Assembly (NCBI GenBank): GCA_021784845.1
Contig: JAJYHH010000086.1
Location: 1 to 34,188 of the forward strand
Source of the DNA: Pseudomonadota bacterium
GTDB lineage: Bacteria > Pseudomonadota > Gammaproteobacteria > Acidiferrobacterales > Acidiferrobacteraceae
Length of the DNA: 34,188 nt
Direction of reading: 5' to 3'
Shown here piece after piece: positions 26,702-34,188 of the stretch. A model generated the notes under the pieces. It saw only the letters and a program-made list of their open reading frames with translations, searched no databases and was not told the DNA's origin. The number at the start of each line of letters is the position of its first letter. Within the stretch, counting starts at the first letter, position 1. A program made the position numbers and the translations under genes.

Positions 26702-28039
26702 ATGGGCAACAAGCGAATCATCCTGCGTTACACCGGCATCCTGCTGACGGGTGTGCTTCTGGGGGCGGGCCTTACCGTCGAACACGCAGTCCATGCCCAG
26801 TCGGCGCCCCCTGCAGGTGGCGAGAACAGTCTTTCGGCGCTGCCCCTGAAGGGCCTGCGCACATTTGCCGAGGTCTATAACATCGTCAAATCCGACTATG
26901 TCACGCCCATCAGTGGCCACAAGCTCATCGATGACGCCATCCGCGGCATGGTGGACAATCTCGATCCGCATTCCCAGTATCTCGATGCCCGCCAATACGC
27001 CCGCCTGCGTGTCGACACCACCGGGAAATTCGGCGGCATCGGGCTTGAAGTGACCGAGTCGCATGGCTTCCTGCGTGTCGTGACGCCCATTGCGGGTACT
27101 CCGGCCGCCCGCCACGGCCTGCGGCCCGGCGATCTGATCGTGCGCATCGACAAGACCTTCATTCAGGGTCTGTCGCTGCGTAAAGCGGTCCACCTTTTGC
27201 GCGGCCAGCCCGGCTCGGAGGTGGATTTGAGCATCATCCGCAAGGGCGTCGACCATCCTTTGCGGTTCGTCTTGCACCGGCAGGTGATCAAGGTCCACAG
27301 TGTCAGCGGCCTCCTGCTCGGGCGCGGCTATGGGTACGTCCGCATCTCCGAATTCCAGTCCGACACCGGCGGTGGGGTCACGCGCACCCTGCGGTCGCTG
27401 GTGGCACAAAATCACGGACCCCTGAAGGGGGTGATCCTGGATCTGCGCGACAACCCGGGTGGCGTGTTGAATGCCGCCGTTTCGGTCTGTGACGATTTTC
27501 TGAATTCGGGCGTCGTCGTCAGCACGCGCGGGCGCGCGCAGGGGGCCGACATGGTGTTCCGTGCGCACGGCCCCGATCTTCTGCACGGCGCACCCATGGT
27601 GGTCCTGGTCAACGGCGGGTCGGCGTCGGCCGCGGAGATCGTGGCAGGAGCCCTGCAGGACAACCATCGCGCGCTCATCATGGGCACCCGGACCTTCGGC
27701 AAGGGATCGGTCCAGACCATCATGCCCATGGCCAATGGCGGCGCCTTGCGCCTGACCACGGCGCGGTACTTCACGCCCAATGGCCATTCCATCCAGGATC
27801 TGGGCATCACGCCCAACATTGTTGTTCACCAGGCGCAACTTACGGTGGACCACACCAAGCCGTTTTTGCGGGAGACGAATCTGCCCGGACACCTGAACAA
27901 CACCAATCCCCCGAAGGCATCGCAGAGCGTGCCACCCGTCCCGGCTGGCACGCGGCGTCTGCTCGATCGCGACTACCAGCTGCGCGAGGCCTTCGATCTC
28001 TTGCAGGGGATTGCCGCATTCCACCAGTTTGCGGGCTGA
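26702..28039 (+). CDS. carboxy-terminal processing protease (S41 family, PDZ)
   Basis: GKFGGIGLEVTESHGFLRVVTPIAGTPAARHGLRPGDLIVRID (PDZ); LKGVILDLRDNPGGVLNAAVSVCDDF; NGGSASAAEIVAGALQDNHRALIMGTRTFGKGSVQTI (Ser/Lys). Confidence 0.95.
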   Translation: MGNKRIILRYTGILLTGVLLGAGLTVEHAVHAQSAPPAGGENSLSALPLKGLRTFAEVYNIVKSDYVTPISGHKLIDDAIRGMVDNLDPHSQYLDARQYARLRVDTTGKFGGIGLEVTESHGFLRVVTPIAGTPAARHGLRPGDLIVRIDKTFIQGLSLRKAVHLLRGQPGSEVDLSIIRKGVDHPLRFVLHRQVIKVHSVSGLLLGRGYGYVRISEFQSDTGGGVTRTLRSLVAQNHGPLKGVILDLRDNPGGVLNAAVSVCDDFLNSGVVVSTRGRAQGADMVFRAHGPDLLHGAPMVVLVNGGSASAAEIVAGALQDNHRALIMGTRTFGKGSVQTIMPMANGGALRLTTARYFTPNGHSIQDLGITPNIVVHQAQLTVDHTKPFLRETNLPGHLNNTNPPKASQSVPPVPAGTRRLLDRDYQLREAFDLLQGIAAFHQFAG

Positions 28040-28042
28040 CCG

Positions 28043-28516
28043 GTGGCGACGGATCATCTGAAGGTCGCCATCCGCCCGCTGCAGCGCAGCGATCTGCCGG
28101 GGGTCATGCAGCTGCACCGCGAGCTCGGCTGGAATCCGGCCTTCAAGGCCGATGGCAGCACGCTGGGGCAGCGGCTGGCCGCGCTCATCACGGAGGAAAG
28201 CGCCCTCCTTCTCGTCGCCGAACACGACCGGACAGTGGTGGGGTATGTGCATGGCGAGATCGTCACGCACCTGCTCTTTGCCGGCCGTGAGCTGCTGATC
28301 AGCGAAGTCTTCGTGGTCGAGGCGGCACGGGGCCGCGGCGTGGGGTCGGCACTCATGGCCGCCATCGAACACGAGGCGGCCAAGCGCAAGTGCTTCCGTA
28401 TCAGCGTACTGAACAGTCGCGAGCGGGAATCCTACAAGCGGGGCTTCTACCCCGCCCTGGGCTACGAAGAGCGTTCCAACATCGTCAATTTCACCAAGCG
28501 GCTCGACTGGGGTTAG
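28043..28516 (+). CDS. GNAT family N-acetyltransferase
   Basis: VAIRPLQRSDLPGVMQLHRELGW; LLISEVFVVEAARGRGVGSALMAAIEHEAAKRKC; GFYPALGYEERSN. Confidence 0.9.
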   Translation: MATDHLKVAIRPLQRSDLPGVMQLHRELGWNPAFKADGSTLGQRLAALITEESALLLVAEHDRTVVGYVHGEIVTHLLFAGRELLISEVFVVEAARGRGVGSALMAAIEHEAAKRKCFRISVLNSRERESYKRGFYPALGYEERSNIVNFTKRLDWG

Positions 28517-28519
28517 ATC

Positions 28520-30187
28520 TCAGGCGTCCTGCCGCGCCAGATCCACCAGGGACCAGCCAACCAGCACCACGCCCGGCACGCCGAGGACAAGCTCGATAAG
28601 GCCGAGGTGGCGCAGCGCCGCCGCGGGATGTTCGAGGCCGAGGAACACGACGGCGGTGGTGGCGAGCAGGCCACCCAGCAACCCGATCATGATCCGCCGA
28701 TGGCGCCGCCGCATGTCCTGGGCCAGGGCCTCGATCTCGGCCGACCGGCCGACCACGCTCAGATTGCCGTCTTGCGCCTGCTTTAGCACGGCATGCAGAT
28801 AGCGGGGCATGTCCGGGAGGATCTTGACCCACGTCGGATACTCGCGCCGGGCGATCGCCCAAAGCGCCTGCGGACCGAGCTGTTCGCGCATCCAGCGCTC
28901 GAGAAATGGCTTGGCGGTCACCCACAGATCCAGGTCGGGGTAGAGGCGCCGCCCGAGCCCTTCGATGTTAAACAGCGTCTTTTGCAGCAGCACGAGCTGC
29001 GGCTGCACTTCCATGTTGAAGCGGCGTGCGGTCTGGAACAGGTTCAAAAGCAGCCTGCCAAAGGAAATGTCCTTGATCGGCCGGGCGAAGATCGGTTCGC
29101 ATACCGTGCGGATGGCCCCTTCCAGCTCGTCGACGCGCGTGTCGCGCGGCACCCATCCGGCGCGTACGTGGGCCTCGGCGATGGCGTGATAGTCGCGATT
29201 CAGGAAGCCCAGGATGTTCTGCGCGAGGTAATACTTGTCCTCGGCCCCCAGCGTTCCGACGATGCCGAAGTCGACGGCCCGGTACTGTCCCTCCGGAGAC
29301 ACGAAGATATTGCCCGGATGCATGTCGGCATGGAAGAAGCCGTGGCGGAAGGCCTGCGTGAAAAAGATCTCCACGCCGTTGTGGGCGAGCCGCCGCATGT
29401 CGATGCCATGGGCGCGCAGCGCCTCGACCTGAGAGATGGGTATGCCGCTGATGCGTTCCATCACCATCACGGTCTTGCGCGTATAGTCCCAATAGACCTT
29501 TGGCACATAGAGCAGATCCGAGCCCGCGAAATTGATCCGGATCTGGCTTGCGTTGGCCGCTTCATGATTCAGGTCCATCTCATCGTGGACGATCTTGTCG
29601 TACTCGTTGACGACGTCCAGAGGCCGCAGCCGCCGCGCATCGGACCAGTAGCGCACGGCGAGATGGGCGAGGATGCGCAACAGGCCGAGATCGCGCTCGA
29701 GGACGACATCGATGTCCGGGCGCAGGATCTTGACTGCCACCTCGGTGCCGTCATGGAGAACCGCGAAATGAACCTGCGCGACGGATGCCGACGCGATCGG
29801 TGTCGTGTCGAAGGTGCGGAACACGGTGGCAAGCGGCGCCTCGTAGGCCTCTTCGAGGCGCGTGACGACCTTGTCGGGTGAAAAGGGCGGCACGCGGTCC
29901 TGCAGCCGGCTCAGTTCCGCTACGATGTCTTCCGGCACGAGGTCGGGGCGGGTCGACAGCATCTGGCCGAACTTGATGAAAATCGGTCCCAGCGCCTCGA
30001 GGGCGAGCCGCAGCCGCTCGCCGCGGGGCGCGAGCGTGCGCCGCCGCCAGCGCCAGGGCAGCAGCCGGAACGCAATGCGGTAGAAACGAAAGAGATGCAG
30101 CGCCGTGACGAATTCATCGAGGTCGTGCTGAATGAAGACGCGCGTGATGGTCAGCAGCCGGACGAAGCGCCCATAGGCGGAAGTCAT
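28520..30187 (-). CDS. ubiB: UbiB-family atypical kinase (ubiquinone biosynthesis)
   Basis: LGPIFIKFGQMLSTRPDLVPEDIVAELSRLQDRVPPFS; ASASVAQVHFAVLHDGTEVAVKILRPDI; GFFHADMHPGNIFV; C-terminal TMs. Confidence 0.96.
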   Translation of the reverse strand: MTSAYGRFVRLLTITRVFIQHDLDEFVTALHLFRFYRIAFRLLPWRWRRRTLAPRGERLRLALEALGPIFIKFGQMLSTRPDLVPEDIVAELSRLQDRVPPFSPDKVVTRLEEAYEAPLATVFRTFDTTPIASASVAQVHFAVLHDGTEVAVKILRPDIDVVLERDLGLLRILAHLAVRYWSDARRLRPLDVVNEYDKIVHDEMDLNHEAANASQIRINFAGSDLLYVPKVYWDYTRKTVMVMERISGIPISQVEALRAHGIDMRRLAHNGVEIFFTQAFRHGFFHADMHPGNIFVSPEGQYRAVDFGIVGTLGAEDKYYLAQNILGFLNRDYHAIAEAHVRAGWVPRDTRVDELEGAIRTVCEPIFARPIKDISFGRLLLNLFQTARRFNMEVQPQLVLLQKTLFNIEGLGRRLYPDLDLWVTAKPFLERWMREQLGPQALWAIARREYPTWVKILPDMPRYLHAVLKQAQDGNLSVVGRSAEIEALAQDMRRRHRRIMIGLLGGLLATTAVVFLGLEHPAAALRHLGLIELVLGVPGVVLVGWSLVDLARQDA

Positions 30188-30780
30188 GCGCGCTCCCCCA
30201 GTCGTTCGACCCGTTTGGCGAGCCGTTCCGCATCATGACGCAGCGTGTCGACCGCCCGCAGAAAGCCTTCCACGTCGTCTCCGCGCGCGAGCACCCCGCT
30301 CTCTTCCTGGAGGTATTCGGCGCCGTTGCGGGCCAGACGCAGGCTGGCCTGCCGGACGCCCGTGGCCAACCGTGTCAGGCCCACGGCCAGCCAATGGCCC
30401 GGTACGTCGCCAAGGGCTCGTGCCAGTACCTCTTCCCAGTCGGGCCGCGCTGCCGCCAGCGCCTTGCGGATCGCAAGCGCGCAGTCGATGTCGCCCTCGA
30501 TGCGGATGCCCTGTGCTGCCGACTGCATGCCATGCTGATCGGCCCGCGCAAGCGCCAGAAACGCGCCGGCTGTCCCGGTGAGATGCACGTCGCACGGTGG
30601 CGTGGGGGGCCGCACGCGCACCCGGTCGGACGCAAAGACGAGGTCGAAGGCAAGCACGGGTGCCGTCAGTGCCACGTGCATGGTGCGGCCCTCTACCGCC
30701 GCCAGGGCGTCGCGGCCCGCGGGATGGATCTGGAAGGGCAGGTTCAGGCCCTGTTCGAGCGTGCGCAAAATGAGACTCAC
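30184..30780 (-). CDS. ubiJ: UbiJ (SCP2-domain ubiquinone biosynthesis accessory factor)
   Basis: SCP2-like N-terminal region, IRIEGDIDCALAIRKALAAARPDWEEVLARALGDVPGHWLAVG, C-terminal coiled coil, overlapping ubiB and downstream of ubiE. Confidence 0.85.
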   Translation of the reverse strand: MSLILRTLEQGLNLPFQIHPAGRDALAAVEGRTMHVALTAPVLAFDLVFASDRVRVRPPTPPCDVHLTGTAGAFLALARADQHGMQSAAQGIRIEGDIDCALAIRKALAAARPDWEEVLARALGDVPGHWLAVGLTRLATGVRQASLRLARNGAEYLQEESGVLARGDDVEGFLRAVDTLRHDAERLAKRVERLGERA

Positions 30781-31286
30781 AAGGCCCTCTGTCGGATGGG
30801 TGCCGCAGGCGCCGTATAGAGAACCACCGAGCCTGCGATCTTGTCATGGAACCCCTGTTTGCGGGGATCCCAGGCGATCCACAGGAAGCCCAGCATACAG
30901 GGCAGCGCGGACACGATGTAGCCGAGGTTGCGTAGAAGCGACTGCGAAAACGTGAGGGCGGCGTGTGTCTGCGCATCCACCACCTTGCAGCGGAACAGCA
31001 GTTTGCCGGGGGTGCCCAGGTAGCGCATCCAGAAAAACACCGAGTAGGCGACGCCAAAGAGCAGCATGAGCAGCTGCTGGCCGGCATGCGCCGCGAGCGT
31101 CTGCGCCAGTTCACCGGCGAGCGAACCGAAGCGGACATGCGGCTGGGCCAGTACGGGTAGCGGCAAAGACAGCGCCGGAAAGAGGATGAGATTGTCGACG
31201 AGGTCTGCTCCCAGCCGCCGCCAGAAACCGGCGTAGCGTACGGGAGCCTCGTCCCTTGCCGGACTCGCTGCGGCGGTGTGCGCCAT
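30777..31286 (-). CDS. RDD family membrane protein
   Basis: VRYAGFWRRLGADLVDNLILFPAL (RDD-like R..D..D); GTPGKLLFRCKVVDAQTHAALTFSQSLLRNLGYIVSAL. Confidence 0.88.
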   Translation of the reverse strand: MAHTAAASPARDEAPVRYAGFWRRLGADLVDNLILFPALSLPLPVLAQPHVRFGSLAGELAQTLAAHAGQQLLMLLFGVAYSVFFWMRYLGTPGKLLFRCKVVDAQTHAALTFSQSLLRNLGYIVSALPCMLGFLWIAWDPRKQGFHDKIAGSVVLYTAPAAPIRQRAL

Positions 31287-31287
31287 C

Positions 31288-32049
31288 TTAGAGCTTGTAA
31301 CCCCTGTGCACGGCGACGATACCGTCTGTCAGGTTCCAGTAGTCGACGCGACAGAAACCCGCCGTTGCCATCATGGCCTTCAGTGTTTCCTGGTCGGGGT
31401 GGCGGCGGATGGATTCGACCAGATACTGGTAGCTGCCTTCATCACCCGTGACGAGCCGTCCGATGCGCGGCACGATCTTGAACGAGTAGAGGTCATAGAG
31501 GCGTTGCAGGACCGCCGACCGGGGTTTGGAGAACTCGAGGATCACGAGTCTTCCGCCCGGGCGCAGGACCCGGAACATGGCCGCCAGCGCGCGCTCCTTG
31601 AACGTCACGTTGCGCAGTCCAAAGCCGATGGTGACGAGGTCGAACGTGTTGTCGGGAAAAGGCAGGCATTCGGCGTTGGCCTGGGCGATGACGAGATTGC
31701 CGCAGACGCCACGGTTTAACAGGCGGTCCCGTCCGACCGCCAGCATGGAGCCGTTGATGTCGCTTAGCACGACCTGCCCGGTCGGGCCTACGCGGCGGCT
31801 GAGCAGCCAGGACAGATCCCCGGTGCCTCCGGCCAGATCAAGCACCTGTTCGCCCGCATGTGGCGCGGCGACGCTCATCGTGAACCGCTTCCAGGCCCGG
31901 TGCAGCCCCCCGGACATCAGGTCGTTCATCAGGTCATAGCGGCCGGCGACCGAGTGGAAGACCCCTTCCACGAGCCGCGTCTTGGTGGCCGGATCGACAT
32001 CTTTGTAGCCAAAATGGGTGACTGTGGAGTCGGAGGCCGTGTCGGTCAT
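31288..32049 (-). CDS. ubiE: ubiquinone/menaquinone biosynthesis C-methyltransferase
   Basis: [105 protein letters not shown]. Confidence 0.97.
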   Translation of the reverse strand: MTDTASDSTVTHFGYKDVDPATKTRLVEGVFHSVAGRYDLMNDLMSGGLHRAWKRFTMSVAAPHAGEQVLDLAGGTGDLSWLLSRRVGPTGQVVLSDINGSMLAVGRDRLLNRGVCGNLVIAQANAECLPFPDNTFDLVTIGFGLRNVTFKERALAAMFRVLRPGGRLVILEFSKPRSAVLQRLYDLYSFKIVPRIGRLVTGDEGSYQYLVESIRRHPDQETLKAMMATAGFCRVDYWNLTDGIVAVHRGYKL

Positions 32050-32056
32050 GGTCTTG

Positions 32057-32419
32057 TCATGCTCGTTTGTGACCGGCCTGTTCTAGGCGGCCCAGGTATT
32101 CATTCCAGAGCTCTGTCTGGTGCGTGCCCAGATTATAAAGCAAATCCCAGGAATAAATCCCGGTATCATGGCCGTCGTCAAAGCGCAGCACGACGGCGTA
32201 GGTCCCCACGGGCTCTATGCCGGCGATGTTGACGTTTTCCTTGCCGGTCTGCAGGACCTCCTGGCCCGGCCCGTGCCCGCGCACCTCGGCCGACGGGGAA
32301 TAGACCCGCAGGTATTCCGCGGGCAGGCGGAAATGGCTGCCGTCCTCGAACACGACCTCGAGGATGCGGGACTTCTGATGGAGCTTCAGGTCAGTGGGTC
32401 TTACGGTGTTCTTACGCAT
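32057..32419 (-). CDS. DUF971 domain protein (gamma-butyrobetaine hydroxylase-like N-terminal domain)
   Basis: [90 protein letters not shown]. Confidence 0.93.
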   Translation of the reverse strand: MRKNTVRPTDLKLHQKSRILEVVFEDGSHFRLPAEYLRVYSPSAEVRGHGPGQEVLQTGKENVNIAGIEPVGTYAVVLRFDDGHDTGIYSWDLLYNLGTHQTELWNEYLGRLEQAGHKRA

Positions 32420-32444
32420 GGGCCGTTCTCCGCCCTCGTTGCGC

Positions 32445-32462
32445 CCGTCACAAAATCGTCAT
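32445..32462 (+). promoter_or_regulatory. PHO-box-like direct repeat upstream of phoB
   Basis: CCGTCAC-AAAA-TCGTCAT: GTCA repeated with 11-nt period and A-rich spacer (E. coli consensus as recalled: CTGTCAT-AWAW-CTGTCAY). TTGAAT -10-like hexamer begins 10 nt downstream (32473). Confidence 0.5.
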
Positions 32463-32499
32463 AGTGTTTGTGTTGAATGGGCAGCAGGGGAGGACAATA

Positions 32500-33189
32500 A
32501 TGCCTGGAAAAATCCTTGTTGTCGACGATGAGCCGGCGATCCGCGCCTTGGTGCAGTTCGCGCTCAAACAAGCCGATTATAGCTGCATCGAGGCGGCGGA
32601 CGCCACCGAGGCGCAGGCGCTCGTGACGGCCGACCCGCCGGACCTGATCCTCCTTGACTGGATGTTGCCGGGCTTAAGCGGCCTGGACTATGCCCGCCGC
32701 CTGCGGCGCGAGCGCTTGACGCAGAATATCCCGATCATCATGCTGACGGCCCGGGTCGACGAGGAAGACAAGGTGCGTGGCCTGAACACGGGCGCCGACG
32801 ATTTCATCAGCAAGCCGTTTTCGCCGCGCGAACTCGTCGCGCGCGTAAAGGCCGTGTTGCGCCGGCTTGCGCCGCTGACCGCCGATGAGATCGTTGTCGC
32901 CGAGGGTCTGGTGCTCGATCCGTCGACGCACCGGGTTCTGGCCCATGACGAGCGCCTGAGTCTCGGGCCGACCGAATTCCGCCTGCTGCATTTCTTCATG
33001 ACCCATCCGGAGCGGGTCCACAGCCGCGAGCGTGTGCTGGATGCCGTGTGGGGGAATAATGCCTACATCGATGAGCGCACCGTGGATGTGCATATCCGCC
33101 GTCTGCGCAAGGCCCTGATGGTCACCGGTCATGACCGCTTCATTCAAACGGTCCGTGGCGTGGGCTACCGATTTTCCGGTGACACCTAG
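32500..33189 (+). CDS. phoB: phosphate regulon response regulator PhoB (OmpR family)
   Basis: [81 protein letters not shown]-terminal w[18 protein letters not shown]...[23 protein letters not shown]. Confidence 0.95.
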   Translation: MPGKILVVDDEPAIRALVQFALKQADYSCIEAADATEAQALVTADPPDLILLDWMLPGLSGLDYARRLRRERLTQNIPIIMLTARVDEEDKVRGLNTGADDFISKPFSPRELVARVKAVLRRLAPLTADEIVVAEGLVLDPSTHRVLAHDERLSLGPTEFRLLHFFMTHPERVHSRERVLDAVWGNNAYIDERTVDVHIRRLRKALMVTGHDRFIQTVRGVGYRFSGDT

Positions 33190-34188
33190 CGCGAGCGCCG
33201 GGGTCCGGCGCGAACTGTGGTGGATCGTGATCGCCGGTGGCGCGGGCTTTGGCGTCGGCAGCCTCTTTGGGCGGTCCTGGGCCGGCGCCGCCGCGGCGCT
33301 CGCGTTGCTGCTCGTCTGGCGGCTGAACAAGCTGCGCCTCCTGCATCGGTGGCTTGCGCCCGGGGCGCACCCCATGCCGGAGCTGGGCGGCCTGTGGGAC
33401 GAGGTGGTGCGCGAGATTCGTCGCGTCGACCGCGCCAAGGCCCGCCACAAGGACCTGATCAGTGGTCTTTTTGCGCGCCTGCAGGCGGCCGCCGCGGCGA
33501 TGCCGGATGCCATGGTCGTGCTGTCGCAGCACGACCTGATCGAATGGAGCAACGCGCAGGCCGCCCGGCTGCTTGGTCTGGATGTCCACCGCGATGTCGG
33601 CATGCGGCTTGTGCATCTCGTGCGCCATCCCGCGCTGTCGGCCTATCTGGACGGCGGCGATTACCATGAACCGCTGGTCCTGAAGGATCTCGCCGGCGGG
33701 CACGTCATCGAGGTGCAGATCATCCCGTTTGGCGCAAGTCAAAAGCTCGTGATCGGCCGTGACATCACCCATCTGCTCCGTCTGGAGCAGATGCGCAGCC
33801 ATTTCGTGGCCGACGTGTCGCACGAACTGCGCACCCCGCTGACCGTGCTGCGCGGCTTCCTCGAGACCCTGCAGGACAGCCGCGTGACCATGGCTGATGT
33901 CCAGGGCAATCTCGGTCTCATGCAGGAGCAGGCCGAGCGCATGCAACGCCTGATCGACGACCTGCTGGTTCTGGCGCGGCTGGAAACCACGCCCGCGCGT
34001 GCCCACGATGAGATCGTCGATGTGGGCACGATGAGCCACGGTCTGCGCGATCTGGCGATTGCCCTGTCAGGCGAGCGGCACCATCGCATCGAGGTGGAGA
34101 CGGGAGCGGGCCATCTGGTCGGCAATCGCGAAGAACTGCGCAGCGCCTTCACCAATCTCATCCAGAACGCGGTGCGCCATACGCCCCC
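33179..34188 (+). CDS. phoR: phosphate regulon sensor histidine kinase PhoR (partial, runs off the window)
   Basis: GTG start overlapping the phoB end; read directly: [34 protein letters not shown]...[51 protein letters not shown]...[17 protein letters not shown]. Absent from the ORF track because no stop occurs before the edge. Confidence 0.93.
   Translation, partial: MTPSASAGVRRELWWIVIAGGAGFGVGSLFGRSWAGAAAALALLLVWRLNKLRLLHRWLAPGAHPMPELGGLWDEVVREIRRVDRAKARHKDLISGLFARLQAAAAAMPDAMVVLSQHDLIEWSNAQAARLLGLDVHRDVGMRLVHLVRHPALSAYLDGGDYHEPLVLKDLAGGHVIEVQIIPFGASQKLVIGRDITHLLRLEQMRSHFVADVSHELRTPLTVLRGFLETLQDSRVTMADVQGNLGLMQEQAERMQRLIDDLLVLARLETTPARAHDEIVDVGTMSHGLRDLAIALSGERHHRIEVETGAGHLVGNREELRSAFTNLIQNAVRHTP

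Noticed and set aside
25508-28372. 954-aa minus-strand ORF opposite envC, ctpA and GNAT
   Set aside because: It lies antisense to three clearly recognisable genes, has low-complexity His/Arg/Gln/Ala-rich sequence with no family motif, and is typical of stop-poor antisense frames in GC-rich genes. Ribo-seq evidence would be needed to revive it.
1-34188. CRISPR arrays, IS elements, prophage, tRNA/rRNA genes, toxin-antitoxin or defence islands
   Set aside because: No regular spaced repeats, transposase or integrase motifs, tRNA-like cloverleaf or defence domains were seen; coding density with conserved housekeeping genes is near complete.

Overview
This is a GC-rich bacterial chromosomal window, probably from a gammaproteobacterium judging by synteny; that assignment is inference. 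It is almost entirely housekeeping, with 37 supported protein-coding genes. I saw no tRNA, rRNA, CRISPR array, IS element or prophage. The blocks, in order, are: (i) SAM-methyltransferase/apaG/apaH/proline iminopeptidase (-); (ii) prfC (+) convergent with typA/bipA (-); (iii) a SAM-cycle operon metK-ahcY-metF-small membrane protein (-); (iv) a TtcA-like PP-loop gene followed by three tandem LpxL/HtrB-type acyltransferase paralogues (+); (v) TPR protein (-), then def-fmt-rsmB (-); (vi) LysM protein-smg-topA (+), with no dprA; (vii) ArsR regulator-rhodanese-grxC-secB-gpsA (-), divergent from gpmI-envC-ctpA-GNAT (+); (viii) DUF971-ubiE-RDD-ubiJ-ubiB (-), divergent from phoB-phoR (+, truncated by the window edge and missing from the supplied ORF track). 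I did not find an obviously new multigene defence or biosynthetic system. The observations most worth checking are the acyltransferase triplet, whose third member has H-x4-K instead of H-x4-D/E; a nested inverted repeat in the metK leader/divergent promoter; a two-cysteine ArsR regulator placed in front of the rhodanese-grxC-secB-gpsA block; recurrent -10-like hexamers about 6 nt from start codons, suggesting leaderless mRNAs; and a PHO-box-like repeat upstream of phoB.
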